From assembly GCA_933207985.1 (NCBI GenBank), contig OW240912.1:105609611-105673610 (forward strand): a DNA stretch of 64,000 bases, given 5' to 3'. Positions 1-10,377 of this stretch are shown here, one piece after another (positions within the stretch are counted from its first letter, which is position 1; the number at the start of each line of letters is the position of its first letter). The translations under genes and the position numbers were made by a program. The notes below the pieces were generated by a model. It saw only the letters and a list, made by a program, of their open reading frames with translations, did not search any database and was not told the DNA's origin. This DNA comes from Pelobates cultripes. Its lineage: Eukaryota; Chordata; Amphibia; Anura; Pelobatidae.

Positions 1-204
1 TCTAACAACTGCATCTAGACCTCCCCTTCAAATACCATTGGTTCACAGACTCTAAGTTTTTATACTGTTCATGGATTGATGGGTAAATCTTAAAATGAAA
101 GGTTAAAGGATCGTAGCATGTATAGCTTGTAGGCTATACAGCGGGATATCATAGAAACATTAAAATATATAAAGGGAATAACACAGTAAATGAAGAGAAT
201 ATAT

Positions 205-475
205 TTAAATGAAGAAAAACTACCACAACAAGAGAACATAGTCTTAAATTAGAGGGGCAAAGGTTTAAAAATGATATCAGGAAGTATTACTTTATGCATG
301 GAATAGCCTTCCAGGTGAAGTTGTAGAAGTTAACACAGTGAGGGTGTTTAAACATGTGTAGGACAGGCATAAGGTTATCCTAGATATAAGAGACTAATCC
401 AAGTATTAAGAAAATTGAGCAGACTGGATGGGCCGAATGGCTCTTATCTGCCGTCACATTGTATGATTCTGTTTT
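205..475 (+). mobile_element. 3' end fragment of a non-LTR retrotransposon (CR1/jockey-like group)
   Basis: The plus strand carries a degraded coding tail whose intact relative on the minus strand at 34560-34942 reads AWNSLPAEVVEVNTVKGFKH, the sort of C-terminal block that ends many CR1/jockey-type reverse transcriptases. Here several in-frame stops and indels have destroyed the frame. The segment ends near 'gccgtcacattgtatgattc'. The family is present three times in the window, in both orientations (also 30663-30880). The superfamily assignment is from recall of the protein motif. Confidence 0.6.
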
Positions 476-529
476 TGCCTAGACAATTAGCTGAGCCTGA
501 CTCCACGCTCCTATAATCTAAAATCCACT

Positions 530-1950
530 TGTAACGGAATCGCTGGCACCCTGCCCGGGTACATTCCGCTGACGGATGCTCATAGTGCTTTCCGAGGACT
601 CCAAGCACTCTGCCTGACACCATAACCACTGCAGACCCCACGAACCGCCGCAGCTTGGTTGGGGTCTCGCCGTCTCCACCCACTCTGGACCCAAGACCAG
701 GGTCCAGCTTCCAGTAGGTCGACCTCTCCGAATTCCAGAGAGCAGGAACAGGAACAAGCTCTTAGCAGAGCTTAGTGATCATACCCTGGGGAGTATAGTG
801 ATTATAGCAATCCCCAGAGTGTAGTTCTCCAATCCCCCAAACATGAGCAGAAACTTCATGAAGGTACAAGATGATCTGCTTTTAATGACCACACACTGGC
901 ATTTATGCAAGTCACCATGCAAGGGGACATCCCACAGGGTGGGACACAGTACAACCAATCATTTAAAGGAAAACCATAGAACACACCCAGCCCAAACATA
1001 CAATCCCTCCCCTCTGCCTGTGATATAATTACTGAACACAATGGGTTAATGTAATTTAGCACAGGCAGGAAAAATACACATTTTACACATATACTGTAAC
1101 TTTAAAAATATGCATCATATTCACATAAAACATACATATTCAGAATCAGCATACTTTAAATATAAACATACCAAAAATCATACAAATCCCCTCAGTAGAT
1201 AAAAAGTAAGCTGGGAGTCCTTTATGACCGACCGCAAGCACATTTTCATGCCCAAAACAGTTCCAGAGAATCAGGCTGTGTGGTCGGTCTATTCCCATGT
1301 TAAAGTCAATTTAAACAGACGAACGACAACCATTCGAATTGTCGAACTGTCGAACTGTCGAATGAACTGTCGAATGAACTGTCGAATGAACTGTCGAATG
1401 GCGTTCGAACTGTCGAATGCATTGAAGTCTGGAGAAGGTAAAACTTCAACTGAATTAAAGATGGCCACCGCCACGTGTTCGTTTGTCAAATGGCAGCCCC
1501 CCCCCCAGCATTCGGCAATTTACCTACAGCATGCTCCCAGCCTGGGAGGTAAATTGGCTGCACACTTCCACTTCTGGGTGGTCCGCCTGTGTGGTACCTG
1601 GTTCAGTAAGCTCCATTTACTGAACCCAGTGGGAGAAAGCCATAGACAAAGTATTTGAAAGGTCTGGGGACATAGTCTTAAAGAGGCATTGTCACACAAA
1701 GTCTCAATATATCCCCAGACGGTCCTTAAAGGGCCAGCATGGTCCAATACAAGTCCATAAACCACAATGCAGTTCTTAAAGGGCCAGCAGCACAATATAA
1801 ATCCATTAGCCCAAATAATGTTTGTAAAGTGCCATACAACTCAGGGCCATAATCATGAGGCAGGAGGCTGGCACTCAGGCTCCTCCAACAGCCAGGGGCA
1901 AAGGGCAACTTGTCACCTAAAAATCTAGTGACAAAAGGCATATCGTCACA
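530..1950 (-). mobile_element. Solo LTR of a retrovirus-like element, with 5-bp target-site duplication
   Basis: The segment begins TGTAACGG and ends CGTCACA on the plus strand, so it has the TG...CA ends of an LTR. It is flanked by a perfect 5-bp direct repeat, ccact, at 525-529 and 1951-1955. Read on the minus strand, the promoter-like CATAAAT lies at 901-907 and a poly(A)-signal-like ATTAAA at 881-886, giving a long U3 (1950 to about 880), a short R and a long U5 ending at 530. No internal retroviral region is adjacent, so it is a solo LTR left by LTR-LTR recombination. Related fragments lie at 56968-57466, 59042-59190 and 62477-63018. Short open frames inside it are not genes. Whether the parent was a retrovirus or a gypsy-type element cannot be decided from the LTR alone. 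Confidence 0.8.
1331..1420. repeat. 12-bp minisatellite inside the solo LTR U3
   Basis: The motif gaactgtcgaat is repeated with short variants about six times. It lies in the U3 part of the LTR and is absent from the related fragment at 56968-57466, so it expanded within this copy or subfamily. It keeps one plus frame and one minus frame open by periodicity, not coding. Confidence 0.85.
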
Positions 1951-1980
1951 CCACTCTTGCCACCTTACACTTTATTCTCC

Positions 1981-2420
1981 ATTAATGGGGCACTTTAAAC
2001 ACCAAAATCACTTTAGCTTAACAAAGTCGTTTTAGCAAAGTCAATTATCTGCCATTTAGGGGTAAAATAGCATTTGTTTCTGCTTATGCAGCCCTAGCCA
2101 TACCTCCCCTGGCCATGACTCACACAGCCTGCTTGAAAGCATGGTTTAATTTTAAATAAATACAGTGTGTTTACTTTAGAAGTTCTTATCTCTTTCTTTG
2201 TTAATTGAGATTAAGCACACACAGGAGGCTCATGAAGGCTCTATTAGGCTTTTAACAAGGGTATGAATTCTAAAATAGACAGCCTGCGAGATAAAGGAAA
2301 TTTCAGCATTAAAACTCTTTTTGCAGAAAATGTGTAGGGAGACTGTGTAGGTCACATGCTAGTAAAATATGACTAGAACTGTATAAACAAAATATTTAAC
2401 TCCGAAATGGTAGAGAATTA
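1981..2420. repeat. Probable interspersed DNA repeat, unclassified
   Basis: The segment starts at ttaatggggcactttaaaca and continues as moderately AT-rich noncoding sequence. I recall this start and the following 'cagccctagccatacctccc' block as recurrent in frog genomes. No coding potential or clear inverted end was found. The call depends on memory, not on a second copy in the window. Confidence 0.35.
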
Positions 2421-5208
2421 AGCAGTGATCTATGCACTTAAAACCATTCCATCAATGTAAAGTTCCACATCAAGGAAGGAGCACATTTCTCCTGCTTTTC
2501 CAACACAAGACACCAAGGGCAACACAGAGCTTCTCTCCCACTCAGAAAGTGTGTGCCTATGAATGTGTGTATTCTGAGTGTATGTCTATGTATGTTTGTC
2601 AATGTTTGTACCAATGTTTGCTAGTGTAAATCTATAGTTATAGTTATTACTAGTTCATGGATGTCTGCTGCTGCTGGTGTGAGCCCTGTAAATACCCTGG
2701 GTGACCATACTGTGAAGAATTAGGAAGTTCTTGGTCATGAGCAACAAGTCCATTACGATCTGTTTATAAAAAAAAAACCAAAAAAACAACACCTACTCGT
2801 TGGAACATTTTATATTTTAATATAATTTAGCAGTCTCTCATTTTACCGATATGAAAGCAGAAAATGAATGCTGAACAATAAATCTTTTGATTATCTCGTT
2901 ACTTGTAATGCCAAGCTTAGCTCTGGCTTTTGTAATGTTAAATGAGTGCCCTCAATTAACCTTAATGGAGCTCAGTGAAAATTAGAATTAATTAAATATA
3001 GTCATTTGTATCTTATTAACACTAATATTTTATAACAAGACGGGGATGATGCTAATGTTATATGATAATGTCTATCCACAATAGCACTCTTACTGAATGT
3101 AACAGCAAACATACGCTTTGATATTGTTGGATACGTTTTTAAAAAGACTTAATATTTTTGGAAAAACTTTTAAAATTACATTTTCAAAAATTTTAAATAT
3201 TTATATATATCAATAAATATCAAAATATTACAAAATTAAAATATTTTCCATTATATTAAATACATTTAAAAGTTTATCCAAAAATATGAAATCCTTTGAA
3301 AAGCGTGCCCAACAATTTAAATCAAGGCCATATTATTTAAATGTATAAAACAATTGAATTTACTTAAAATTATTCATCTAAAGAGGATGGAACTCTGGAC
3401 TAGAATACGAATACAATACCTAGAAGCAGTGGCCCTTAACCTTTCTACCTATCTAAGGAAAAGCATGTTTTTTGAAAATATGAAAACGAAAACACAAACA
3501 TGGAATAAACATGTTTATAATTTGACCTTTTCATCAATGCAGAATTAATGTAATATCCGTTAGTTTGTCTGACAGCACACTCATTTCAAAAACCACAGGA
3601 CACTCTCCAGCTAATGCTTGTTATCAGTGACACAAAGGTAGAGAAATTATGCCATCTAGTGTTCATTATTGGCTAAAACATATAAACAAAATATATTACA
3701 GTTATATGCAAATTAATAGGACTCCTTTATAGAAAACATTAATTTGCAGATATAGATATATGCCCATCTTAGCCAAAAGAGGATTTTTTGAATTTCACTT
3801 CCAGCACTGGTGGAACAGGTAGATTCATTTTTTTGACTGTAGTGTTTGTTTTTTTATTTGTGACAATGTCTGCAGATTTTGACAATACACTTACTGTAGT
3901 TTAGATGATTCTGTTATAGACCTTAACGCTATCTACAGTTGTAAAAAAGTATGCAACACAAAATAAACATAAAACCAGATTTTATAACAAGTCGTGAAGA
4001 TGTGTCAGCTATTTACAATTAGATGTTTTATACACGCACATAACGTTTCCATTACAATGGCTTTCTTACAAATAAACTATTTTATATTTTCTGTTAGTGG
4101 AGTTGTGCTTATCTTAAATTTGCTAAGAAAATATTTTTTTCCCAGTTTTTGTTATTTTTTTGCTGAGCTTCATTAGCTAGAAATATATGAAAATCTCAAG
4201 AGAGCGTGAGGAAACTGACCCATGTCTGAAGATTTAGTCACAATCTCCTGCAATTCACCTGTATTTAAATGAGAATATGCTAAAATCCTGCAGTGTTGTG
4301 GCTCCCTGAGGACTAGAACAGAAACTGAAAACCTGGAATAATAGAAGATTCTGATGTGGAGATTTGGAGAATGGAAATAGAAATGGATGCTGTTGCTATG
4401 GAAACTCTAGCTGCACTTCCCTATTAACTGCTATCTGATTGTATCATCTGGTTTATCTAATGGGAAGTGACGTTTCATATTTCAATAGACCACTTTGATA
4501 GATAAATGCCTTTAAAACACAGTGTCTCCCACATATTGTCAATTTTACATCTTTTACAATAGACTAGGAATTAATTTGCCAGAAATATTGAAAGAGTCCC
4601 TATACACACATTGTGTCGCTCAAGAAGATGTTCTTGGAGCTAATTATTCTAATCCATAGACAATTCTAGAAGAGTTAACTAGTCTGCAGAAAATTGAGAT
4701 TAGATTTATGGAGGCTTTCTCCCTTACATTCTGTTATTGTTAATGTCTACATTGACAAAACGCAATATAACTTCCATGTTTTGCATCTGATAAAGATACC
4801 ATGCTGTTCATTTATTACACAATTTCTATAAAATAAATTAAACTAACACATGTAGCATTTATTTATAAAGCCTGTGAGCTTACAATTCAGTGGGTAATTT
4901 GAGTTTCATGTCTGTGTGTGTAGATGTCAGCAATCAAAGCTAAGCAGACCCCCATCTCATGCATTGGAAGACCTGCCGCATTCTGTGCATGGTTTCGGTT
5001 GTGAGTGAACTTTGTTCCATTTCATAGATTGTTATGATTAATTAAAAACGTGCTTTATATTTAAAGATCTTTGTCTTTTTGGCGGTAGTCAATAGCAATA
5101 GACACTTCCTGTATGAAAACCTCATTGTGATTAGGTCACTATTCCTGAGATATAAAAATCTGCTGCAGTCACACTTAATAAAGAACTTGAAGTTAACGTG
5201 CTCAGGAC
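2421..5208. other. AT-rich region without recognisable genes
   Basis: No open frame here resembles a protein family I know. The only structure seen is the diverged inverted repeat at 3124-3315. Confidence 0.6.
3124..3315. repeat. Diverged inverted repeat, MITE-like
   Basis: The left end ttgttggatacg and the right end cgtgcccaacaa are near-complementary. Inner blocks also mirror each other (atttttggaaaaactttt against aaaagtttatccaaaaat). The whole 192 bp is AT-rich and folds on itself. No target duplication is evident, so the superfamily is unknown. Confidence 0.5.
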
Positions 5209-5249
5209 TTAAAGGGAGTCCGGCGCTGGAGAAAGGTAAGTGCTGAAGA

Positions 5250-5940
5250 CACACACACTCTCACTTACAGACGCATACACACTAGCTAACAGACACACAC
5301 ATTTACTGACAGAGACACACTCAGTGACAGACATACATACACACTCACTTACGAAACATACACTCTCATTGACAAACACACACTCACTAAGACACACACA
5401 GTAACACACTCACTGACACTCACACTCACTCTAACACTCACTCTAACACTCACTCTAACACTCACACTCTAACACTCACACTCTAACACTCACTCTAACA
5501 CTCACTCTAACACTAACACTCACACTAACACTCACACTAACTCTAACACTCACTCTAACACTCACTCTAACACTCACTCTAACACTCGCACTCACTCTAA
5601 CACTCACACACACTCTAACACTCACTCTAACACTCACTCTAACACTCACTCTAACACTAACACTCACACACTCTAACACTCACACTAACACTCACACTAA
5701 CACTCACACTAACACTCACACTAACACTCACACTAACACTCACACTCACTCTAACACTCACTCTAACACTCACTCTAACACTCACACTCACTCTAACACT
5801 CACTCTAACACTCACACTCACTCTAACACTCACTCTAACACTCACACACTCTAACACTCACACACTCTAACACTCACTCTAACACTAACACTCACACACT
5901 CTAACACTCACACTAACACTAACACTCACTCTAACACATG
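5250..5940. repeat. CACTCTAA / CACACTAA microsatellite-minisatellite
   Basis: About 690 bp of short units such as cactctaa and cacactaa, preceded by looser acacactcact-type units. Long minus-strand frames of alternating V/S/R residues are by-products. The tract is framed by aaaggtaag (near 5235) and cttacctttt (near 5970), which are inverted to each other. This suggests it is the expanded core of one transposable element. Confidence 0.9.
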
Positions 5941-6370
5941 TTTTTTTTTTAATGTAATCCCCCCAGCCTCCTTACCTTTTGGAGTGTGGGGGGGATTCCC
6001 TGGGGTCCAGTGGTGCTGCTGGGCTCCTGCGCGGGTGGCCGGTTGGGCAGGCGGGCGCGTGAGGGAGCACTCAGTGCTTCCTCTTCAGCTCCCTCGCGCG
6101 CCGCGTAGGGATGCCTGGCGCCGGAAGATGACGTCATCTTCCGGCTCCGGTATCAGTGCAGTGCGCGAGGAAGCTGAAGAGGAAGCACTGAGTGCTCCCT
6201 CGTGCGCCCGCCTGCCCGACTGGCCACCCGCCTGCCGAGTGACAGCAGGGCTTGCCTCGGGGGGGCCCTGAGGTGGCCGCCTCCTGGTCCCCCCAGGGGA
6301 AGAGGCTGGCCCAGTGAGTACACACCGGGTCGCAGGGGCGGCCGGGCCCCCTGCGACCCTGGTATGCACG
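5941..6370. repeat. GC-rich segment with a large inverted repeat
   Basis: After a T-run, GC-rich sequence folds back: the block from about 6046 to 6113 (gagggagcactcagtgcttc) is complementary to about 6155-6222. The centre is a perfect 26-bp palindrome at 6120-6145 that includes TGACGTCA. The segment is cut at 6370 by the gypsy LTR and apparently resumes at 11923. Open frames across it on both strands follow from high GC and symmetry. Confidence 0.6.
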
Positions 6371-6991
6371 TGTCAGGATTACTGTTTGATCCAGCACGTA
6401 GAACTGTACAGCACGGATGACAAATAAGTAACGTATTACCGGTCCTTAGAATGGCCGGATTTAACGTACAAAGAATAGTCAAAAATACTAGCCGAGGTCA
6501 GGGAACACAGAAAGGGACACAGAGATGAGGCAAGCCAGGAATCAGGATACCAAAATATAGAGAAGTCAATAAACAAAGCCAAAGTCAAAAACCAGGTAGA
6601 AAACTATAAACAGGAACGCGCTCTCGGACAACCACAACAGGGCACTGAGCAGGCTGAGAACTGGGCCTAAATACCCCTCCTTTCTTTCTGATGGGCTGTA
6701 TCTGGCCTTTGACCCCAAAGTCAGTTACCAGGTTTCATTTGCATAATTGCTGCTCAGCATTAACCCTTCTGTGGTTTAGGTTGCTGCTCGGCACAACTTT
6801 TCCTGTGTGGACAGTAAATGTCATTAACCACTTTTCTATAAGCGGATGAATACATGAGACCAGGTTTCATTTGCACAATTATTGCTCAGCATTAAACCTT
6901 CTGTGGATTAGGTTGCTGCTCGGCACAACTTTTCCTGTGTGGACAGTAAATGTCATTAACCACATTTCTATAAGCGGATGAATACGTGACA
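6371..6991 (-). repeat. 3' LTR of the chromovirus
   Basis: 621 bp with TG...CA ends. It matches 11290-11922 almost completely and lacks a 12-bp stretch present there near 11555. It includes the last codons and stop of pol (stop at 6892), so U3 overlaps the coding region. It contains two tandem units of 132 bp. Confidence 0.95.
6727..6990. repeat. 132-bp tandem duplication inside the LTR
   Basis: Units 6727-6858 and 6859-6990 both start accaggtttcatttgca or a close match and end gcggatgaatacatga or gaatacgtga. The same pair is at 11658-11789 and 11790-11921. The duplication therefore predates this insertion. It lies in U3, where promoter or enhancer elements would be. Confidence 0.9.
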
Positions 6992-9900
6992 TTACCCCCC
7001 ACCTGAAGAACGCCCACCGGGCGGACAGGACCAGGCTTGAGAGGAAATTTAGCGCGGATCTTACGGCCCGCATGCAGGTCAGGAGCCGAAACCCAAGAAC
7101 GATCAGCAGGACCGTAACCTTTCCAAACAACCAAGTACTGTAAAGTGCCCCGAGAAAACCTAGAATCCACGATAGAAGATACCTCATACTCTTCCTGACC
7201 ACCCACCACCACCGGAGGGGGAGGAACACAAGGAACAGTATATCTATTGCAGACAAGAGGTTTGAGTAAGGACACATGAAAAGTGTTGGGAATCCCTAAA
7301 GATGCAGGAAGAGCCAGAGAGTAAGACACTGGATTGATCCTACGAAGCACTCTATAGGGACCAAGGAATCTGGGGGCAAACTTCATGCTAGGGACCTTAA
7401 GCTTGATGTTGCGAGATGACAACCAAACCCGGTCCCCCACTTGGTACACCGGGTTGGCACTCCTACGCTTATCAGCAAAATGTTTGAAGCGTTCAGCAGC
7501 AGCCCCTAGAGCAGTTTGAACCTTAACCCAGGTATCCCGAATGGAGGCCAGACGCTCATCCAGAGCAGGAATGGCAGTATCAGAAAATACCGCAGGGAGA
7601 ACCGTAGGATGCCTACCATTATTGACAAAAAATGGACTGTGCCCAGAGGAGTCATGAACAGCATTGTTTCTAGCGAACTCGGCCCACGGGAGTAGTTCGG
7701 ACCAATTGTCTTGTGTGCTATTAATAAAACAACGCAAATAAACTTCTAATGACTGGTTAGCCCTCTCAGCTGTACCATTGGTCTGTGGATGGTAGGAGGA
7801 GGAGAAGGAGAGATCAATCCCCAATTGTTTACTGAACGCCCTCCAGAACCTGGACACAAACTGAGAGCCCCTATCAGACACAATATTGTGGGGGATGCCA
7901 TGCAAACGGACAATTTCACGTATGAAAATTAGGACCAAATCTTGCGAAGATGGCAACTTCTTGAGAGGAATGAAGTGAGCCATCTTAGAAAATCGGTCTA
8001 CAACCATGAGAATAGTAGTGAACCCAGCAGAGCTAGGAAGCTCAACAATAAAGTCCATGGATAAGTGGGACCATGGAATCTCAGGAACAGGAAGAGGCTG
8101 CAACAGGCCACAAGGAAGTGCATGAGTCACCTTAGAAACTGCACACACAGAACATGCCTGCACATACTCCTTTACATCTTTCCTGAGTGAATCCCACCAA
8201 AATGATCTAGTGATCGCGGCAGTGGACTTATTGATGCCCGGGTGTCCAGCAGTTATATTGTCATGGAACACTTTCATGATATTAACCCTTTCACATAGGG
8301 GAACGAACAGTTTATCACACGGTTTACCACTGGGAGCCTGAGGCTGGGCCTCCAGTATAGTGCCAAGCAGTGGAGAAGACAGTGAGAGGACAGTAGTGGC
8401 AATAATACACTCTGGTGGAATAATAGGAGATGTCACCTGTTCCGGAGCTGACTCATTATCAAATTGCCTGGACAAGGCATCAGCCTTGGTATTTTTAGAA
8501 CCAGGTCTATAAGTAATGAGAAAGTTAAAACGTGAAAGGAACAGTGACCATCTAGCCTGTCTGGAAGACAAACGTTTGGCATCCCCTATATATGCCAGAT
8601 TTTTGTGGTCGGTTATGATCAACAGGGGGTCCTTGGAACCCTCCAAAAGATGTCGCCACTCCTTGAGGGCAAGAATAATGGCCAACAGTTCTCTATTGCC
8701 AATATCGTAGTTGCGCTCAGCAGGAGACATCTTTCTGGAGAAGTAGCCACAAGGATGCAATGGTGTTCCCTGGCTTTCTCTCTGAGAGAGAACAGCCCCT
8801 ACCCCTGTCTCGGATGCATCAACCTCCAATATAAAAGGTTTACTAGTGTCGGGATGTTTTAGTATGTCCGCAGAGGCAAATCTTTGTTTAAGAGTCTCAA
8901 AAGCATTCACAGCCTCTTTGGACCATACCGTGCTACTAACCCCTTTGCGAGTCATATTTGTGATTGGGGCTATTACAGAAGAAAATCCCTTGATGAATCT
9001 TCTGTAATAGTTGGCAAAACCAATAAACCTTTGAATGGCTTTTAAACCAGAGGGTAATGGCCAGTGTAGTACAGCCTCTAGTTTTTTAGGATCCATTTGA
9101 AATCCCGATGCAGAGATGTTGTAACCCAAAAAGTGGACTTCAGGCTGGTCAAATATGCACTTTTCTAATTTACAATAAAGTTTATTTTTCAACAACGTCT
9201 GCAGAACCTGTTTCACATGGGAGTGGTGAGTTTGAAGATCAGGGGAATACACCAAAATATCGTCCAAATAAACCAAGACAAATGAGTAAATGAATTCCCT
9301 GAGTACATCATTTATAAAGTCTTGGAATACGGCCGGGGCGTTGCATAACCCAAATGGCATTACCAGATATTCATAGTGTCCACTACGGGTATTAAATGCC
9401 GTCTTCCACTCATGATTCTCTTTAATTCTAACCAAATTGTAAGCGCTCCTAAGGTCAAGCTTAGTAAATACTTTAGCTCCCTGAAGTCTATCGAACAATT
9501 CGGAAATGAGTGGGATAGGGTATGCATTTTTTACAGTGATTTTATTAAGTGCCCTGTAGTCTATGCAAGGGCGTAACTCACCACCCTTTTTCTCAACAAA
9601 AAAGAATCCTGCACCAGCTGGTGAGGATGACTTTCTTATGTGCCCTTTGCTCAAGGATTCTTTGATGTATTCCTCCATTATTTTACTCTCCTGGGGAGAT
9701 AAGGCATAAACTGCCCCCTTAGGTGGCATAGCGCCTGGAAACAGGTTAATGGCACAGTCATATGCTCTGTGGGGAGGCAATACATCAGATTGAGCCTTGT
9801 TAAACACCTCCTGAAGTTCTCGGTATTGTATGGGAACTCCAGGAGTTTGGGGAGTGGTAGTGGGAAGGTCAGTAGTATCCAATCTCTTTAGTACTGGTTT

Positions 9901-10377
9901 TATACATCTCCCCATACACTCTTTACCCCATTCTAATATCTCCACATAAGCCCAGTCAATATAGGGATTGTGCTTACTCAGCCACGGAAACCCTAATATG
10001 ATAGGACATGATGGAGAAGTAATAACCTGAAACGTCATCTCCTCCCTATGGGAGGCCCCAATGGAGATCGTAATAGGGACAGTTTCGTGGGTTATAAGCG
10101 GTTGTGTGAGTGGTCTACCATCAATAGCCTCTACAGCTAGCGGCGTAGGTCTCTCCCTGACCGGTATCTCATTACCCCTAATAAACTGGACATCAATAAA
10201 ATTTCCAGCAGCACCTGAGTCCATTAGGGCACTGCAAGAAAACTTCTTGTTATCAAGGGAAATAGATACCTCAAGGAGGAATCTACTTTTGTTTTTGTTA
10301 GAGGACAACTCCATCACACCTAAGATCTGTCCCCTTAAGGTTCTTAGGTGCGGAAGTTTTCCGGACGCACTGGACAA
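6892..10377 (-). CDS. pol: Ty3/gypsy Pol polyprotein (protease-RT-RNase H-integrase-chromodomain)
   Basis: The open frame of 1,161 codons has no ATG at its head. It opens at a TTG directly after a TAA and is in the -1 frame relative to gag, so it is expected to be made by -1 frameshifting. Domains in order: aspartic protease (DSG at about residues 53-55); reverse transcriptase (KLDL aspartate at 308, YLDD at 370-373); RNase H (Asp520, Glu563, Asp590); integrase zinc domain (His705, His711, Cys742, Cys745); integrase catalytic triad Asp775, Asp835 and Glu871 with 35 residues between the last two; GPY module (GPY at about 1006); chromodomain (about 1063-1110, EEYEVSSIVDSR and YLVVWKGYG). All key residues are present. 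The last 33 or so residues are encoded within the 3' LTR. The product would copy element RNA into cDNA inside virus-like particles and integrate it, the chromodomain probably guiding targeting. Confidence 0.95.
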   Translation of the reverse strand: MSSASGKLPHLRTLRGQILGVMELSSNKNKSRFLLEVSISLDNKKFSCSALMDSGAAGNFIDVQFIRGNEIPVRERPTPLAVEAIDGRPLTQPLITHETVPITISIGASHREEMTFQVITSPSCPIILGFPWLSKHNPYIDWAYVEILEWGKECMGRCIKPVLKRLDTTDLPTTTPQTPGVPIQYRELQEVFNKAQSDVLPPHRAYDCAINLFPGAMPPKGAVYALSPQESKIMEEYIKESLSKGHIRKSSSPAGAGFFFVEKKGGELRPCIDYRALNKITVKNAYPIPLISELFDRLQGAKVFTKLDLRSAYNLVRIKENHEWKTAFNTRSGHYEYLVMPFGLCNAPAVFQDFINDVLREFIYSFVLVYLDDILVYSPDLQTHHSHVKQVLQTLLKNKLYCKLEKCIFDQPEVHFLGYNISASGFQMDPKKLEAVLHWPLPSGLKAIQRFIGFANYYRRFIKGFSSVIAPITNMTRKGVSSTVWSKEAVNAFETLKQRFASADILKHPDTSKPFILEVDASETGVGAVLSQRESQGTPLHPCGYFSRKMSPAERNYDIGNRELLAIILALKEWRHLLEGSKDPLLIITDHKNLAYIGDAKRLSSRQARWSLFLSRFNFLITYRPGSKNTKADALSRQFDNESAPEQVTSPIIPPECIIATTVLSLSSPLLGTILEAQPQAPSGKPCDKLFVPLCERVNIMKVFHDNITAGHPGINKSTAAITRSFWWDSLRKDVKEYVQACSVCAVSKVTHALPCGLLQPLPVPEIPWSHLSMDFIVELPSSAGFTTILMVVDRFSKMAHFIPLKKLPSSQDLVLIFIREIVRLHGIPHNIVSDRGSQFVSRFWRAFSKQLGIDLSFSSSYHPQTNGTAERANQSLEVYLRCFINSTQDNWSELLPWAEFARNNAVHDSSGHSPFFVNNGRHPTVLPAVFSDTAIPALDERLASIRDTWVKVQTALGAAAERFKHFADKRRSANPVYQVGDRVWLSSRNIKLKVPSMKFAPRFLGPYRVLRRINPVSYSLALPASLGIPNTFHVSLLKPLVCNRYTVPCVPPPPVVVGGQEEYEVSSIVDSRFSRGTLQYLVVWKGYGPADRSWVSAPDLHAGRKIRAKFPLKPGPVRPVGVLQVGGNVTYSSAYRNVVNDIYCPHRKSCAEQQPNPQKV
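6994..7003 (-). promoter_or_regulatory. Polypurine tract
   Basis: Directly upstream of the 3' LTR on the element strand the sequence is AGGTGGGGGGTAA. This purine run adjacent to the LTR edge is where a polypurine tract primes plus-strand DNA. It lies within the pol reading frame. Confidence 0.75.
10344..10377 (-). promoter_or_regulatory. gag-pol overlap with candidate -1 frameshift site
   Basis: The pol frame is open from 10377 and gag ends at 10344, leaving 34 bases in which ribosomes must shift -1. In this overlap the gag frame reads CCG GAA AAC TTC. The heptamer GGAAAAC (10362-10356) resembles the GGGAAAC site known in PEG10 and some retroviruses but does not fit X-XXY-YYZ at its first three bases. 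A downstream pseudoknot was not evaluated. Confidence 0.6.

Noticed and set aside
1331..1420. CRISPR-like short direct repeats
   Set aside because: Repeats are contiguous with no unique spacers and lie within a vertebrate LTR. This is a minisatellite.
5476..5857. Minus-strand frames rich in Val, Ser and Arg
   Set aside because: Translation of an 8-10 bp tandem repeat with period compatible with an open frame.
5984..6482. Several overlapping GC-rich frames on both strands
   Set aside because: High GC and inverted-repeat symmetry keep frames open. They cross into the LTR and have no protein motif.
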